Below are positions 1 through 11,355 of a stretch of DNA of 64,000 nt, piece after piece. Location: assembly GCA_905250125.1 (NCBI GenBank), contig CAJNOL010000110.1, forward strand, positions 8,800-72,799, read 5' to 3'. The notes below the pieces were generated by a model. The model saw nothing but the letters and a program-made list of their open reading frames with translations, was not told where the DNA came from and did no database searches. Made by a program: the position numbers and the translations under genes. This DNA comes from Rotaria sordida. Its lineage: Eukaryota; Rotifera; Eurotatoria; Philodinida; Philodinidae. Every line of letters starts with the position of its first letter. Positions within the stretch are counted from its first letter, which is position 1.

Positions 1-510
1 AAATCATAGACATAGCTCATTATGGAGTACAAGATGCACAAAATTCCGACTGAAAAGCGCTGTGGCACCTGGGAGGGTTCCCTTGTAAGTCTTACTTTAT
101 CGTAAACATAAATGGTACAAAAAAATATTTACATAAACAGACAACCGCTTGGCTTCTTTCAAATGGCAACTCCACTTTGTCTTCAGATCGTTTAAAGCGT
201 GTTATGACTAATAAGTAAAATATATCTCCGTTCAAATGAGTCATATTTGAACCTCATTTTTCTTTTCGACATGTTACATAAACTTTTAAAAGGTTAATTC
301 TAGCGGTCACCAGAAATTTTAATCTGCTTTTATTTTACTATCGCTAAGAATATAACAGCAATTTATTTCGTTTTTTTGACATTTGTATATTCAAGTTTTA
401 TATTGAGATGTACGTGGAAAGTCACGGTATTTTATGTTGTTCAGAGACAGAAATCTTATATTAGTCAAAGACAGATCGAATTAGTAGTTTCTCTATATAA
501 AAGAATGTGG

Positions 511-570
511 ATAATCATTGGCAATCATTGGTAATCATCGGTAATCAAAGTAAATCAAAGCAATCAAAAC
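511..570. repeat. Six-unit decamer tandem repeat
   Basis: Six consecutive 10-base units stay in register, starting with ATAATCATTG and GCAATCATTG and decaying toward CAATCAAAAC. All units keep an AATCA core. The 10-base period matches one helical turn, but I infer no function. Confidence 0.7.
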
Positions 571-1659
571 TTCAGCTTTTTCTCCCTTGTAACAATTACT
601 ATTTCTTTTATTTCATAACTCAAGCGGTCATCCGATAGGCATTTCGACGCATCGATTTGAGGTTGTCGTGGGCATCAAAATTCAAAACAGAGTGCTCGGA
701 TTCTCACTTTTCGATAGGTCGAGGGCTCAGCGATGGGTTAGTAAAACATGATGTTTTCAACCAGTCGAGCGATTTTAACCGAAGGAATTAAGATAAAAAG
801 AATTTTTTTGATAGATGTCTCAGTCTCGAGTTGTCGAAATCTATCGAATAAATGCGAAGGAGAAGATTAGAACATAGATACTTACGATAAACAATTGTCG
901 AACATCTAAACTAAATATGAACTATTTTTCTTCTATGAAAATTATCTTTTCAATTCTTCAATAGATGGTACTTAGCGATGCCATTTTTCTGTAAATTTAT
1001 TTTAAATTTAAATTTACGAAATTGAATTTTTTAAAATTTAAACACCCAATCTTAATGAATTTAAGTTGAATTAAAATTTTTCAGATTTTCCTTGGATCTG
1101 ATAAATTTCTCTAAATGTAAATTCATCACCCCTAACAGTACATTGAATTTTAACATTTGCTAACAGTTTTCAAAACATTAGTAAAAGAAATTTAATCGAA
1201 AAAAAAAACATATTTTTCACCTGCCTAACTAACCAATTGGCTTTTTCGCAAGTTTCAGCTATCATATAAGGAATTTAATTAATAAATATGACATTTGATA
1301 AATAATTGAGTTTTGAGACAAAGTATAAAATCAAGATTTAAAATTTTTTTCAAAGACTCATAACAATATTCGTTAAGATTTTGTTTTCTCTAACATCGCT
1401 TTTAGATTTTGTTCTTAATTGTGGTTTTTCATCATTTTATGTCAATTACTTTCTAGAAAATTATGAAATTAAGAACGAAATTCATGCAATAAAGATCACT
1501 CTTCTAAGGTAGCCTAATGAAGGAGATATTTGCAAATCTCTTTTTAAAGAAATTTCACAGACTCAAAATTAACTTAACCACTTGAAACTACTTTTATGCT
1601 CGGCTTATTGCTACTGGAGCGCTCGATACAGTTCTTCCGATATCTTTGTTTTGATTGAT

Positions 1660-1945
1660 TACTCGAAATCCGATGGCTGTCGATGGGCTCGAAATCAAAA
1701 CAGAACGAACAAAAAAAAATATATTTCACATTTTCGAGCATCCGTTACACTCATCCTATGCTTTTTATTGTCTACTTGGGCTCGCCTCGTTTCAAGGCGA
1801 GGCGGGGGGGGGGGGGCGCGGTGTAACTCAACGAGTTGTCGATCTCTGATAGGAATATGATGCCTGTCGAGGAGCTCAAAATTGAACCAAAACGAACAAA
1901 AAATACGTATGTTAAATTTTCGACTCTTCGGCACGCCCATCATAT
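1660..1945. repeat. Degenerate two-copy repeat flanking a 13-G run
   Basis: Two ~75-base copies, near 1673 and 1860, share a CTGTCGA..GCTC motif followed by AAAACGAACAAAAAA and a TTTCGA block about 187 bases apart. A weaker third relative lies near 658-690. Between them is a short GC-rich hairpin (CTCGCCT / AGGCGAG, near 1782-1803) and an uninterrupted run of about 13 G, striking in sequence this AT-rich. Confidence 0.5.
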
Positions 1946-2744
1946 GGTTTTCAAAGTCTGCTTAGGTTTGTAGTTGAGACATTGCTCTGTTAACAAGAAA
2001 AAAATGATTGAATTGGAAGTCGACAACATAGTCTAATATCGTTTGACATTTTCACAATGGCTTTTCCATTGCATAATTTATTTTTTCAGAATCTGTGTTT
2101 ATTGCATAACTTGTTCAAGGTGAATAAGTTATACTCTCAAAATTTGGTGACCATGTTTATCTTTTTCTTTTGATAATAACACAAGTACCTTTAATCTAAC
2201 CTTATTTATTATTGTATAAATCTTACTTGTGTCAGATTGCGGTTGGCAAATACCAAAAATCGATAAAAAGATCATATAAAATCTCAATTGGATAATCTTC
2301 ATGTTCGATGAGTTATTCAATAAAGATGAATATTGTTATATACTATCAAATGATTGAATTTGAAGGTTGATTTCAATCGTCGGATTGACGTTAAAAAGCA
2401 GTGCAGACAACTTAATCACGATCAATGCAATACAAAAAGAATGTTGTTTTAATAATAATATTCACATAGCAACAATACTATGTAGTTTCATAATCGAATA
2501 ATCTGAAAATGAGCCGACGATGCAATGAATTTAGTCATTCCATCGTGACATGATATATCCCACGCTTAGCTTATTCAAATATATAAACTAAGCATGACTT
2601 TGGTCTTTTTTTTGTTTTGTTTATTCTTCTAGAAATATTGACTGAAGCACACAAAAAGAAAAAATGTCTTTTGTTTTGTTAATTAAAAATGACCCGTCTC
2701 ATGCGTTTCGTGAAAATGAGTAATGAAAGTAAAAAATCAGTCTT

Positions 2745-2787
2745 TCAGACAAATGAGCAAACACTACATCACTTTGCATTTGTCTGA
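2745..2787. repeat. Small perfect hairpin
   Basis: The arms TCAGACAAATG and CATTTGTCTGA are perfect inverted repeats about 20 bases apart in otherwise featureless sequence. It could be a tiny foldback repeat or an RNA hairpin. No further context is visible. Confidence 0.5.
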
Positions 2788-3656
2788 CGATATAAAAAGG
2801 ATGTTGCAACTAAAAAAAATAACAGAAACTGAATCGATTTCATTTGTGTGCTTTTTTTATTCTCTTCAGAATTAAAGAGACGAGTAGGAGAAAAAAAACC
2901 AAATTCATACGTTTTTTATTATTCTTTTTTTCATTAAACATTCCGGCAATTGCACATATTTTTACCTTGTGAAAGAAAACTAAGCAAGTTTAAGAGATGC
3001 CGATGAATTTTTTTTCGAAATATTTCACATGGAAGTTATTTTATGTTTACTGCATACTTTCGAAGTTTTTCGTTCTTTGTATTTCATTCATTCAATTCAA
3101 TAAGTAAACTTCTATCATAATATCAATGTTTCTGATCTATTCTTCTCCATTTCTCTTTCGTTGTCATATTACAATATCTTTAATGAACAGTGAATTTACA
3201 AAAGAAATCGAAATAAATGATGACAAATAATAAATGTACGTATCGACGTAAAATTTTAGTAAAAATAACTACTTGTATCGTCAACCTATTGGTTCTTTTG
3301 AGTATGAGACGGATAAGAAAAGAATATACCCTGCCTCTTTTTTGTGCTTGATAATTATGAATAAAACCTAAGTTATATCATTATAGTCATTGAAAAGAAC
3401 CATAAAAAGCCTACTTTTCAACCTTGAGATTTTGTAAATAGTTGTATTAAGTAAACCAAAACAAAATTTGTTTTTCTTAGTTTCTTTTTCTTTTTGGTCT
3501 TTAAATCAACATTAGAATACTTATACGTGAATTTCTTTCACCACGTCCAATTCGAAAAAGTTATTCTTCATACATACGTACATAAATTCAAGCAAACGCA
3601 CATATTAGTTTTGCAACATCTCTGAGATTTTTTTTCTACCGATTTGAAGTAAAAAT

Positions 3657-5496
3657 TTATTCAGATGTATAAAAAACAAAAATATACCAATAAACACAAT
3701 TGCAAAGAACAAATAAAACTGGAAATCCAATGCGTGCAAGACGATCAAGTTTATGTAATGGTGCTTTTTGTCTTAAAAAAAGTAAGCCTTGTGCAACAAC
3801 ACCAACTGTTGCACGACGAGCATGTGATACTGAACGAACTTTTGGTACACGACTAGATCTTAACACATATAAATTCGATGAACGAGTTGCAATTGAAATA
3901 TTTTGTTGTCTTGCTGATTCACATAAATCTTCACTAGTACGTGTATTAGTTAATGAATGACCATACTATTTAAAAAAAAATTGAATAAACATAAGTTAGA
4001 ATTAAAAAAAGAATCTTTAATTATTATATGCATACTTCAAGATAACGATGCACAGCAGTATATTGAATTAATGAAGCAAGTAAAAATAAATAGCAAATAA
4101 TAAAAAAATAATCAATAGCAGTTAAATAAGGTACAGCTGGAATATGTGAACGAATATCAAGTGCAAGTGTTGTAAGACTAAGTATAGAAGTAATACCTAA
4201 ATGAAAAATCCAATCAAATAAAATTTACAATATATAATCTAATCATTGACAAACCAATATAAACTCGATCGGCTGTTGCTTCACTATCAATCCAAAATGA
4301 TATCCACGATAAAATAACAAGTAATGCTGCTGGAATATAACCTTGTAATAAATAATAACCAACACTACGACGCATTCGAAGGTCAAGTTGAAGTACAGAA
4401 TGATTTCCTTTTAACAAAATGAAGAAAAAAAACATGTAGTTTTTGTTTGCTATATAAATACATACGATCATTCAATTGAATTTCTCTTTTTGAAATTTTA
4501 TAATTAAATAAATCAAATTGAGATAGTTTTAAACGTTCTAATTCTACACCATTGTGTTCATCAAGTTTCCAATCATAAATAACATCACGTGTTCCATAAG
4601 CATCTTTAATTAACGAAATAAATCGAAAAAAGAAAAATTCTTTTTTGTTTTTTAATTTTAACTTACAACTTGATAAAATTAATGAACATGTTTGAACATC
4701 TAATGGAAATCTGTGTAAGAGCATTGAACAATAAGCTGTAATCGTTAATCTTATGGAAAAATACAATAATTTTATTTTCTTCTAAATAAAACTATGACAT
4801 AAATAAACATACCGACTTGAATATAGTAATCGACCATGTTCAAGAATACGTAAAAGATGATTAAGTGTTGGTGTTGTGTGAAGAAAACCAGAATGAGAAT
4901 TCATAAAATATGTATCAGGTTTCCATATTGCACTAAGACAAAAAAAAATATTTTGAAATATTAGAAATAAACAAGAGAGAAAAAAAAGAAATTGAAATCA
5001 ACCTAAGTAATTTTGTTGATACAGATACATTTGATATTTTATTAGGTAAAGTAAGACGTTCATCAGTCCAAATTTGACGAAAAAATAAATTCATTTTAAA
5101 TGACTATATATTTAAAAAAAAGCGAAGAAAAAATTGAAAAACAAAAATCATACCTTACCATATCTAATTCGACAATAGGTCCTAGAATAAATAATAAATA
5201 AAAATATTGATCAATAGACATGATCATATTTGACATACCTAAAGTAATAACCATCAAATAAACTTGAACATGAATTGGATCTCCTTAAAAAAGAATCGAA
5301 AAAATATAATCAAATATATTTCTTCAATAAATGAAATTCTACCAGTATGATTAGGTCTCAATTGTTTATTATATCCAAAAAGTACATTATTTAGAACACA
5401 TGTTAAATTATTTGCTGTTGGCCAACATGTCTCATTTAATGATAATATAGGAATAAGTTGAGAAAAACCTATAGTCAAAATGAACAAATACCACAT
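3657..5496 (-). CDS. Cys-loop ligand-gated ion channel subunit (GABA/glycine/GluCl-like)
   Basis: This is a subunit of a pentameric neurotransmitter-gated channel of the plasma membrane. It has about ten exons. Exon 1 (5496-5343) gives a signal peptide and NxT/NHT glycosylation sites, exon 2 is 5283-5239, and a 23-base microexon (5181-5159) encodes a beta-strand piece. The Cys-loop CSMLLHRFPLDVQTC lies near 4700. TM1 follows (near 4370-4310), then TM2 beginning DRVYIGITSILSL across an intron (near 4260-4160), TM3 (near 4110-4050) and, in the last exon (about 3960-3657), TM4 with the family signature DRLARIGFP just before the stop. The M3-M4 loop is basic. Overall similarity is to the GABA-A/glycine/glutamate-gated branch. 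The residues before TM2 read ATADRV where anion channels usually have a PAR motif, and position 2' is Tyr, so ion selectivity cannot be assumed. The agonist is unknown. Confidence 0.9.
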
Positions 5497-6838
5497 GATT
5501 TCTGCAGTTGTATTCTTCTGTTTTTTAGTTTATTTAAGCTGAGTTTTTTTTTTGTTCGTTATTCATCGTTTGTTTCTATGCTATTTCTGGTGGAAAATTT
5601 AATCATTGTCATTCAATCATATTCGTTATTCAAATCATTGTTGAATATTGTCAGAGAATAATAAAAAAGTTCATTAAATTTATTTGATATTTAATTAGAT
5701 TTGTCAATAGAAAGACAATCAATTTTGTATATTTATATAAAAAAAAATTTTTGAAATCTCATATCGAATAGGATTTTATTTCGAAAGAAAAAAATTAAGA
5801 GTTTTTTTTTTTCTTAATTACAACCTAATACGAAAACTATTTCGTGTTAAAGCTACCAAATAATCTCTTTTATTATTTGACGAAGACAAATTTTTAAATT
5901 GATCATAAGCATATAACCATAATCTTCTCTATGAATCCTATACCGTGTACACGATTTACTGTGGGTGTCGTTCAAACACACACCAGCAAGCGCACTACTC
6001 AGTTACTCTTGTCTCTTTTTCCAAAGAATCACCGGAGAGTAAATTGTGTAAACCATCCTATACATTGCATTCAGTTGAATATACACAAGTCTTAAAGAAA
6101 TTAAATTTTTGAAAGAGTATGAGTCTTCTTGTCACTCACACTCTACAGATTTAAAAAGAAGATATGTATTCGATTTCTTGTCGTAGAAGAATAATACATT
6201 GCCAAAAAGAAAAATTATAATATAAGAAAATTAAAATTGTTTCTGTTGATGATATTTTTTTAAAATTTATGGAATTAAATTCTTCTTTTCTAATAAAATC
6301 TGATTATTCAACATTCGAATATGTGTTAATTGAAAATCTAAAAGAATGATATCACAATATAAATTTCAGAAGATGAATTATATATAAAATCTATCCGTGA
6401 AAACAATTTAGAAGAAGCTACTTGCAGAAAATAAAAACTTCTACAATTTTTGTTTTAATAAATCAGATAAGCTGATGTCATACAATAATAGCAACTCAAA
6501 ATTTTTAAGCAGAAGACTACAAATCGTCTAATTCAACGACTATATGTATATAATTGTTGATAAAAAATATGATCAAATAATACGAATCTTTTTAAAAAAG
6601 AGAATTTTATTAGATAAATTAATTTTGTTAGTACAAAAAAAACGATAGTTAAATTAAATTCTATTATAGAATAATATGGATCCTAAATTAAAGATATATC
6701 ATTATTAAAATACAAGTATAACAAGTAATTGAATTTAATATATGTATAGAATAGAATCTTGTGAAGGCTTCAGTAAAATATGATGACTAGATACTTGTTT
6801 GTAAAAACAAAAACCACAATAAAATCGTAAAAATTTAT
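5497..6838. other. Intergenic region between receptor genes
   Basis: This lies upstream of the Cys-loop receptor and downstream of the adhesion GPCR. No exon is recognised. It contains a ~52-base block (5993-6044) that resembles sequence upstream of the GPCR; see the entry for that block. Confidence 0.6.
5993..6044. promoter_or_regulatory. Upstream block shared with the adhesion GPCR gene (copy 1)
   Basis: The stretch from CACTACTCA to GAGAGTAAAT matches 10456-10507 at roughly four of five positions, with a core TTTTCC..AAATAATCAACGG against TTTTCCAAAGAATCACCGG. It lies about 0.5 kb upstream of the Cys-loop receptor start. Calling it regulatory is inference; it could also be an old dispersed repeat. 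Confidence 0.4.
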
Positions 6839-9610
6839 TTAATTTGATATTTTATCAAAATCCTCATCGATGGGCAAATCCATTACTTCTCTCTTGCGTA
6901 TAGATGGTTGTTCTTTGTCTAGATTATTATGTATGGCTTGAACATTATTTCTTTTGTGTTCTTCTTTCTTTTTCGATTTTTTATCTTTACTTGATGGAAC
7001 ATCAATTGTTTTTAAAAGTTCTATTGCAGCTGAAATGTGTCTTTGCTTATCCATTTGTTGTAATCGAATTAGTACATACAAAATTATTGACCAAACACCT
7101 TCGAATCCATTCATTATAATAAAAATCCATCCTAAAATATTTCCAGCTGTTGGACTTATAAATGATATAAATGGACCAAATAACCATCCAACACCTTGTG
7201 TTACACACGATGATAATAAAACAAGAACACTTCGTTTTAATCGTTCATTTATTTGCCCAGATATTGGAACATTACGTACATAAGTAGCATTACGTACATA
7301 AGTAATTATACTTTTGGAAACAAGAATCATTGTTATAATATTAAGTAAAAGAAATATACAAATAGGTATTGTTAGAAAATAATAAATAACATTTCGAGTA
7401 AACCAACAAAGTTTATATGGATATAATTGTGTAATATTATACGATGAATTGCTATTAAAACCAATTGCCAAAACAACACATAAAAGAGAAATAATAAATG
7501 AGATTATAAGCATAATTAAAAGTTTTCGATGTGATGGTGGTGGAAAAAGACGAACAAAACGTAAATAATAAAAATATCCAACACTTGTTTTGACGCAAAA
7601 CATAAAAATTAATAAGAAGTAAACAATAAACATCAATATACTTGAACTTAAAAAACATTGAGTTTGATTTGAAGATGATGTTTGTGTATATACAACCATA
7701 GAAAGTATAATAAAAAAAATAAAAAGTATGGTTGTACTTGCCGTTGAGATTAATGGAAGTAAATTAAGTGCTTGGATATCTATTGATGATTTTATAATAC
7801 GCAGCCTAATTGCATGAATAATAATTGCTAGAAAACATAAAATAGATATAGATTGAAATATAAGTGAAGCAATATCTTGTGCATCAAGTTTCTGTGTACC
7901 AGTTTCTATTAATAATGATTCTGGTAACCAAATAAGAGCAAAAGAAGTTAAATGATCACAAACACATTCATATCGATTATATTCGTTATTATACTGTGCA
8001 TCACTACAACCAGATTCATTCCATTGGAAACTTTTTGTATCATAAAATGAACATAAGTATTTTCCAGATTCATTTCGTTTGTATTCATCTAAAGGATTAA
8101 AATATAATGAAATAATTATTGAAGTAAAATTAGAATTGTTTCGTCGTAGACTAGTGACAATAACAGATGATGCAAGTATTTTATTTGTTGAATTATCAAC
8201 ATATTCATATCCAGTAGGTTTATCAATAATAAGCATATTAAAAGATATTACACCATTTAATGACTCTTGATTAACAATAGCTGCAGCTGATAAAAATGAA
8301 TGCATTATATTTTCTTTATTTGTTGCATCAACAATTTTACCACCCATACCACGTTTAACTGAAGCACCCAAAACCATCATATTATCACCTTTCGTTGGTC
8401 GCTGAATCATAAGAAATGATGTATTTGAATTTACAGTTAAATTAACACCATCGAAATTATCAATGATCTTATTAATTGCATTCACTGATAAAACATTCGT
8501 TTGATTTCGTATTATTGTTAAATTTGTAATTGAACTTATATATAATGAAAGAGCATTGGCTATACTACTCGCATCATAAGATCGATTATTTAATATACTG
8601 ACTGCAATTGTCTACATAAAAAAAAAACTCAATATAAGCAAACATATATATATACGTTTTATTTATCATACTAGTGCATCAGTTTTTGATATACAGGTAC
8701 CGTTAAATAATTTAACAAAAGTTTCCATATAACAACTATCAGGATTATATGATAAAGTAGTTGTTTGTACTGTAGTGACTTTAATAATAATAATAGATAA
8801 TCAATGAGAAACTAGAAGATATATATGAAATACCTAGTGTACTAAAACTTGTGATAATATATATCGGAGGTGTAGTTGATTCTGTCACCGTCATTATCTG
8901 TGAAATTGAAGTTGTTGTTGGTGATAGTGACATATCTACAGTTAGAAAAATACAAACATATATGGACTGAAAATTTAACGGAAGATATATTTTGTATAAT
9001 ATTGTTATGTGAATAGGATTCAATTAGTTAGAATATTTGATAAACTTTTAACATAAAATCAACATACGCTGAACCCTTGAAAATTAAAATGTATACTTTG
9101 TGTTGTTTTGTAAATTTTTGACTAGCAACTCTAAGAGATTTTTGAAAAATCAACAAAAAGAAAAAAAAATACGTTTGCTAATTATATAAAATACTTTCTT
9201 TTTTAAGAATTTTGATAACAAACCCAGAGAATTTTTTTTTAATTTAAACAACTCGATATATGTGTATAAAAATAATTATCTTTTGTTTATTAACATTTTA
9301 AATACTTCATTACAATCAATTCAAGTTTGACATAATAATAAAAATAATAAATAGAAAAAATAAATAAATAATACTTACTTGTCGAAAATACTGATTCCTG
9401 ATCGATTAACATTGGATTCGATAGATAATCACGTTTAACTCTATGCAATTTAATAAAATTTTCTGGTAATTTTTCATGTTTTATTTCATTTAACATGTCC
9501 ATATTATTGTCATCATCGTTGAAAATTTTAACATTATCATATGAATTCACAATTGTTAGATAAATACCAAAATTTAATAAATAAATAACGTAAAATCTAA
9601 TAATCATCAT
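6839..9610 (-). CDS. Adhesion-type G-protein-coupled receptor
   Basis: Predicted self-cleaving adhesion GPCR (class B2). Exon 1 (from 9610) has a signal peptide and a furin-like RVKRD. A Thr/Ser-rich linker exon lies near 8937-8835, another exon near 8780-8670, and a large exon runs from about 8612 to 6839. The GPS/GAIN end has the Cys pattern and the cleavage motif CDHLTSFALIW near 7950, so HL|T proteolysis and a TSFALIW tethered agonist look intact. Seven hydrophobic segments follow: TM1 near 7870-7800, TM2 near 7770-7690, TM3 near 7650-7550, TM4 near 7525-7455, TM5 near 7380-7310, TM6 with GVGWLFGPF near 7190, and TM7 near 7140-7070. The cytoplasmic tail is Lys-rich and ends LPIDEDFDKISN. 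No lectin, LRR or EGF module is visible in the short ectodomain, so ligand and subfamily are unknown. The upstream exon order is my reconstruction. Confidence 0.9.
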
Positions 9611-11355
9611 TGTTGCCTTATTTAATAGATCATTTTCTGAAAAACTAAAACAGAATTACTTTTACAAAAAAAAATCATCTATTCATATAGAAAATAAAAA
9701 AAAAAAACTTTTTACAACTTCAAATTTGATGTAGATATAATATTTTTCTAATGCGAACATGAACGAAGTGATTTTACCTTTTCATCTGTACTAAAATGAA
9801 GAAAAAATAACAGATTTAACATTGAAAAGATCGATCACCAATAATATGATATTAACTTTTGATTTAGTAAAACGTGACTGTCGCGATTTTTATGTTTCGT
9901 TTATTGAAAAAAAAAGAAACATCGGGTACGATGAATAAAGAATAGCTTGTGTAATGAGTTCCTTCCTATGCCTTGATCAATGGAAAAATAATGTAAAAAA
10001 AACGAATCCATATTTTAATAGAACTGAGTAAATTATTAATATCATTATTTGACAATTTGTTAACAAATATGCGAACTAGCAATTGAAAAGGAAACGAAAG
10101 AGAAAATACAACACAGAAAAAAAAATGTAAATTAAACTCCTTTCATTGAATGTCATTGTGTCTTTATTCTCTTATATCGAAATTCCTATTCTACCTCTTA
10201 GTTAATTATCAAACTTTTTCAATCTATGTATTAGAATATATCTATATGGTAAATTTCTCTTTTGTATAAATAGAATCATATATACGATTTATTGTTCGTG
10301 GATTACATAAGAAATTTATTCCGATTAGTATTTTTTTTTGTATGAAGACTTACGTTTCGTTGATTATTTGGAAGAAGAAAAATAAGAAAACAAGTAGCGT
10401 GAATATTGGTCTTAGGTTTCGATTTAGGTACCGTTGAAGCGAAGACTCACACATACACTACTCATTTGCTCATTTCTTTTCCTCCAAATAATCAACGGAA
10501 AGTAAATCTTTAGCAGTGGAAATTATATTCTTTCAAGAAAAAAAAAAACTATCGAAATTAAAAAATAATAAACAGACAGTAAATTATATAAAGCAAATAG
10601 AATAACTGTTGTAAATTTGTATATAGAAAAGAAATTGATATAGATGAATGAAATAGGAATTGTAACTGTTATGAGATATCTAGAATTTTTGTATTTATTT
10701 TATGCTGAATAAACGAGTTATATTCCATAATTATCTTTATGTTTCAGTAATATATCAGAGAGTAAATTTTGATTGTATATTTACAAAGATTTGTCTCGTA
10801 ACTATTTTATCCTATTTAATAGAGTAAAAATTGAATATTTCGTTCTGTTTGCTGCTTTGCTTTCTCTAAATCAACATTTTTGATTAACATATGTTATTTC
10901 AATCAGTCATATCTAAATATGTATTTTAATTCAATTGAATAGATTTTTTTCTTTTTTATAAATATTATTAGTAGCGCTAGAAATGCCTGATATAAATGAC
11001 AGACGATCGTAACAGAGTCTTATTATAGAAATTGAAAGCCTTTTATTTTCAAATTAGAAAGTATTTCATAGACTCTTTGTTGAAAGATTATTTTTACGAA
11101 GACCCAAATTCAATTGCATTCACAGTATATAACTCATTTAATTCTTGACCAGTACAAAGTTTATAACTAAAGTTATTTCATTATTAATGAGCAAAACTAA
11201 CTAGATAATAATGATGTTTTCTATTAAAAATTTAGCAAATGTTATTAGATAATTTTTTAATATGATAAAAATTGCTTAATGAATAATGATTCAAACGAAC
11301 CATAGATTCGACTATGTTCTACGAGCGAACAAAAATTAAACCCATTAACACGATA
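9611..11355. other. Intergenic region upstream of the adhesion GPCR
   Basis: AT-rich with no supported exon. The only clear structure is the inverted-repeat block at 10347-10507, listed separately. Confidence 0.6.
10347..10507. repeat. Inverted repeat with arms matching the receptor upstream block
   Basis: Left arm 10347-10401 and right arm 10456-10507 are inverted copies of about 52 bases sharing the core CCAAATAATCAACG, with a ~55-base centre. The right arm is also the copy that resembles 5993-6044. The block sits about 0.8 kb upstream of the GPCR start. A foldback element, or a bidirectional promoter or enhancer, would both fit. Confidence 0.55.

Larger units (their letters stand above)
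1..3656. other. Intergenic AT-rich region, no gene recognised
   Basis: I see no exon with recognisable homology on either strand. The short open frames here are not supported by splice sites or composition. The stretch holds a decamer tandem array (511-570), a degenerate two-copy repeat with a poly-G run (1660-1945) and a small hairpin (2745-2787). Bases 1-90 end in a donor-like GTAAGT and are less AT-rich, so the edge of an exon entering from the left cannot be excluded. Confidence 0.5.

Noticed and set aside
1582..1943. Overlapping open frames on both strands
   Set aside because: They arise from GC-richer repeat copies and the G run. There is no homology, no splice sites, and poly-Gly/poly-Pro comes from the homopolymer.
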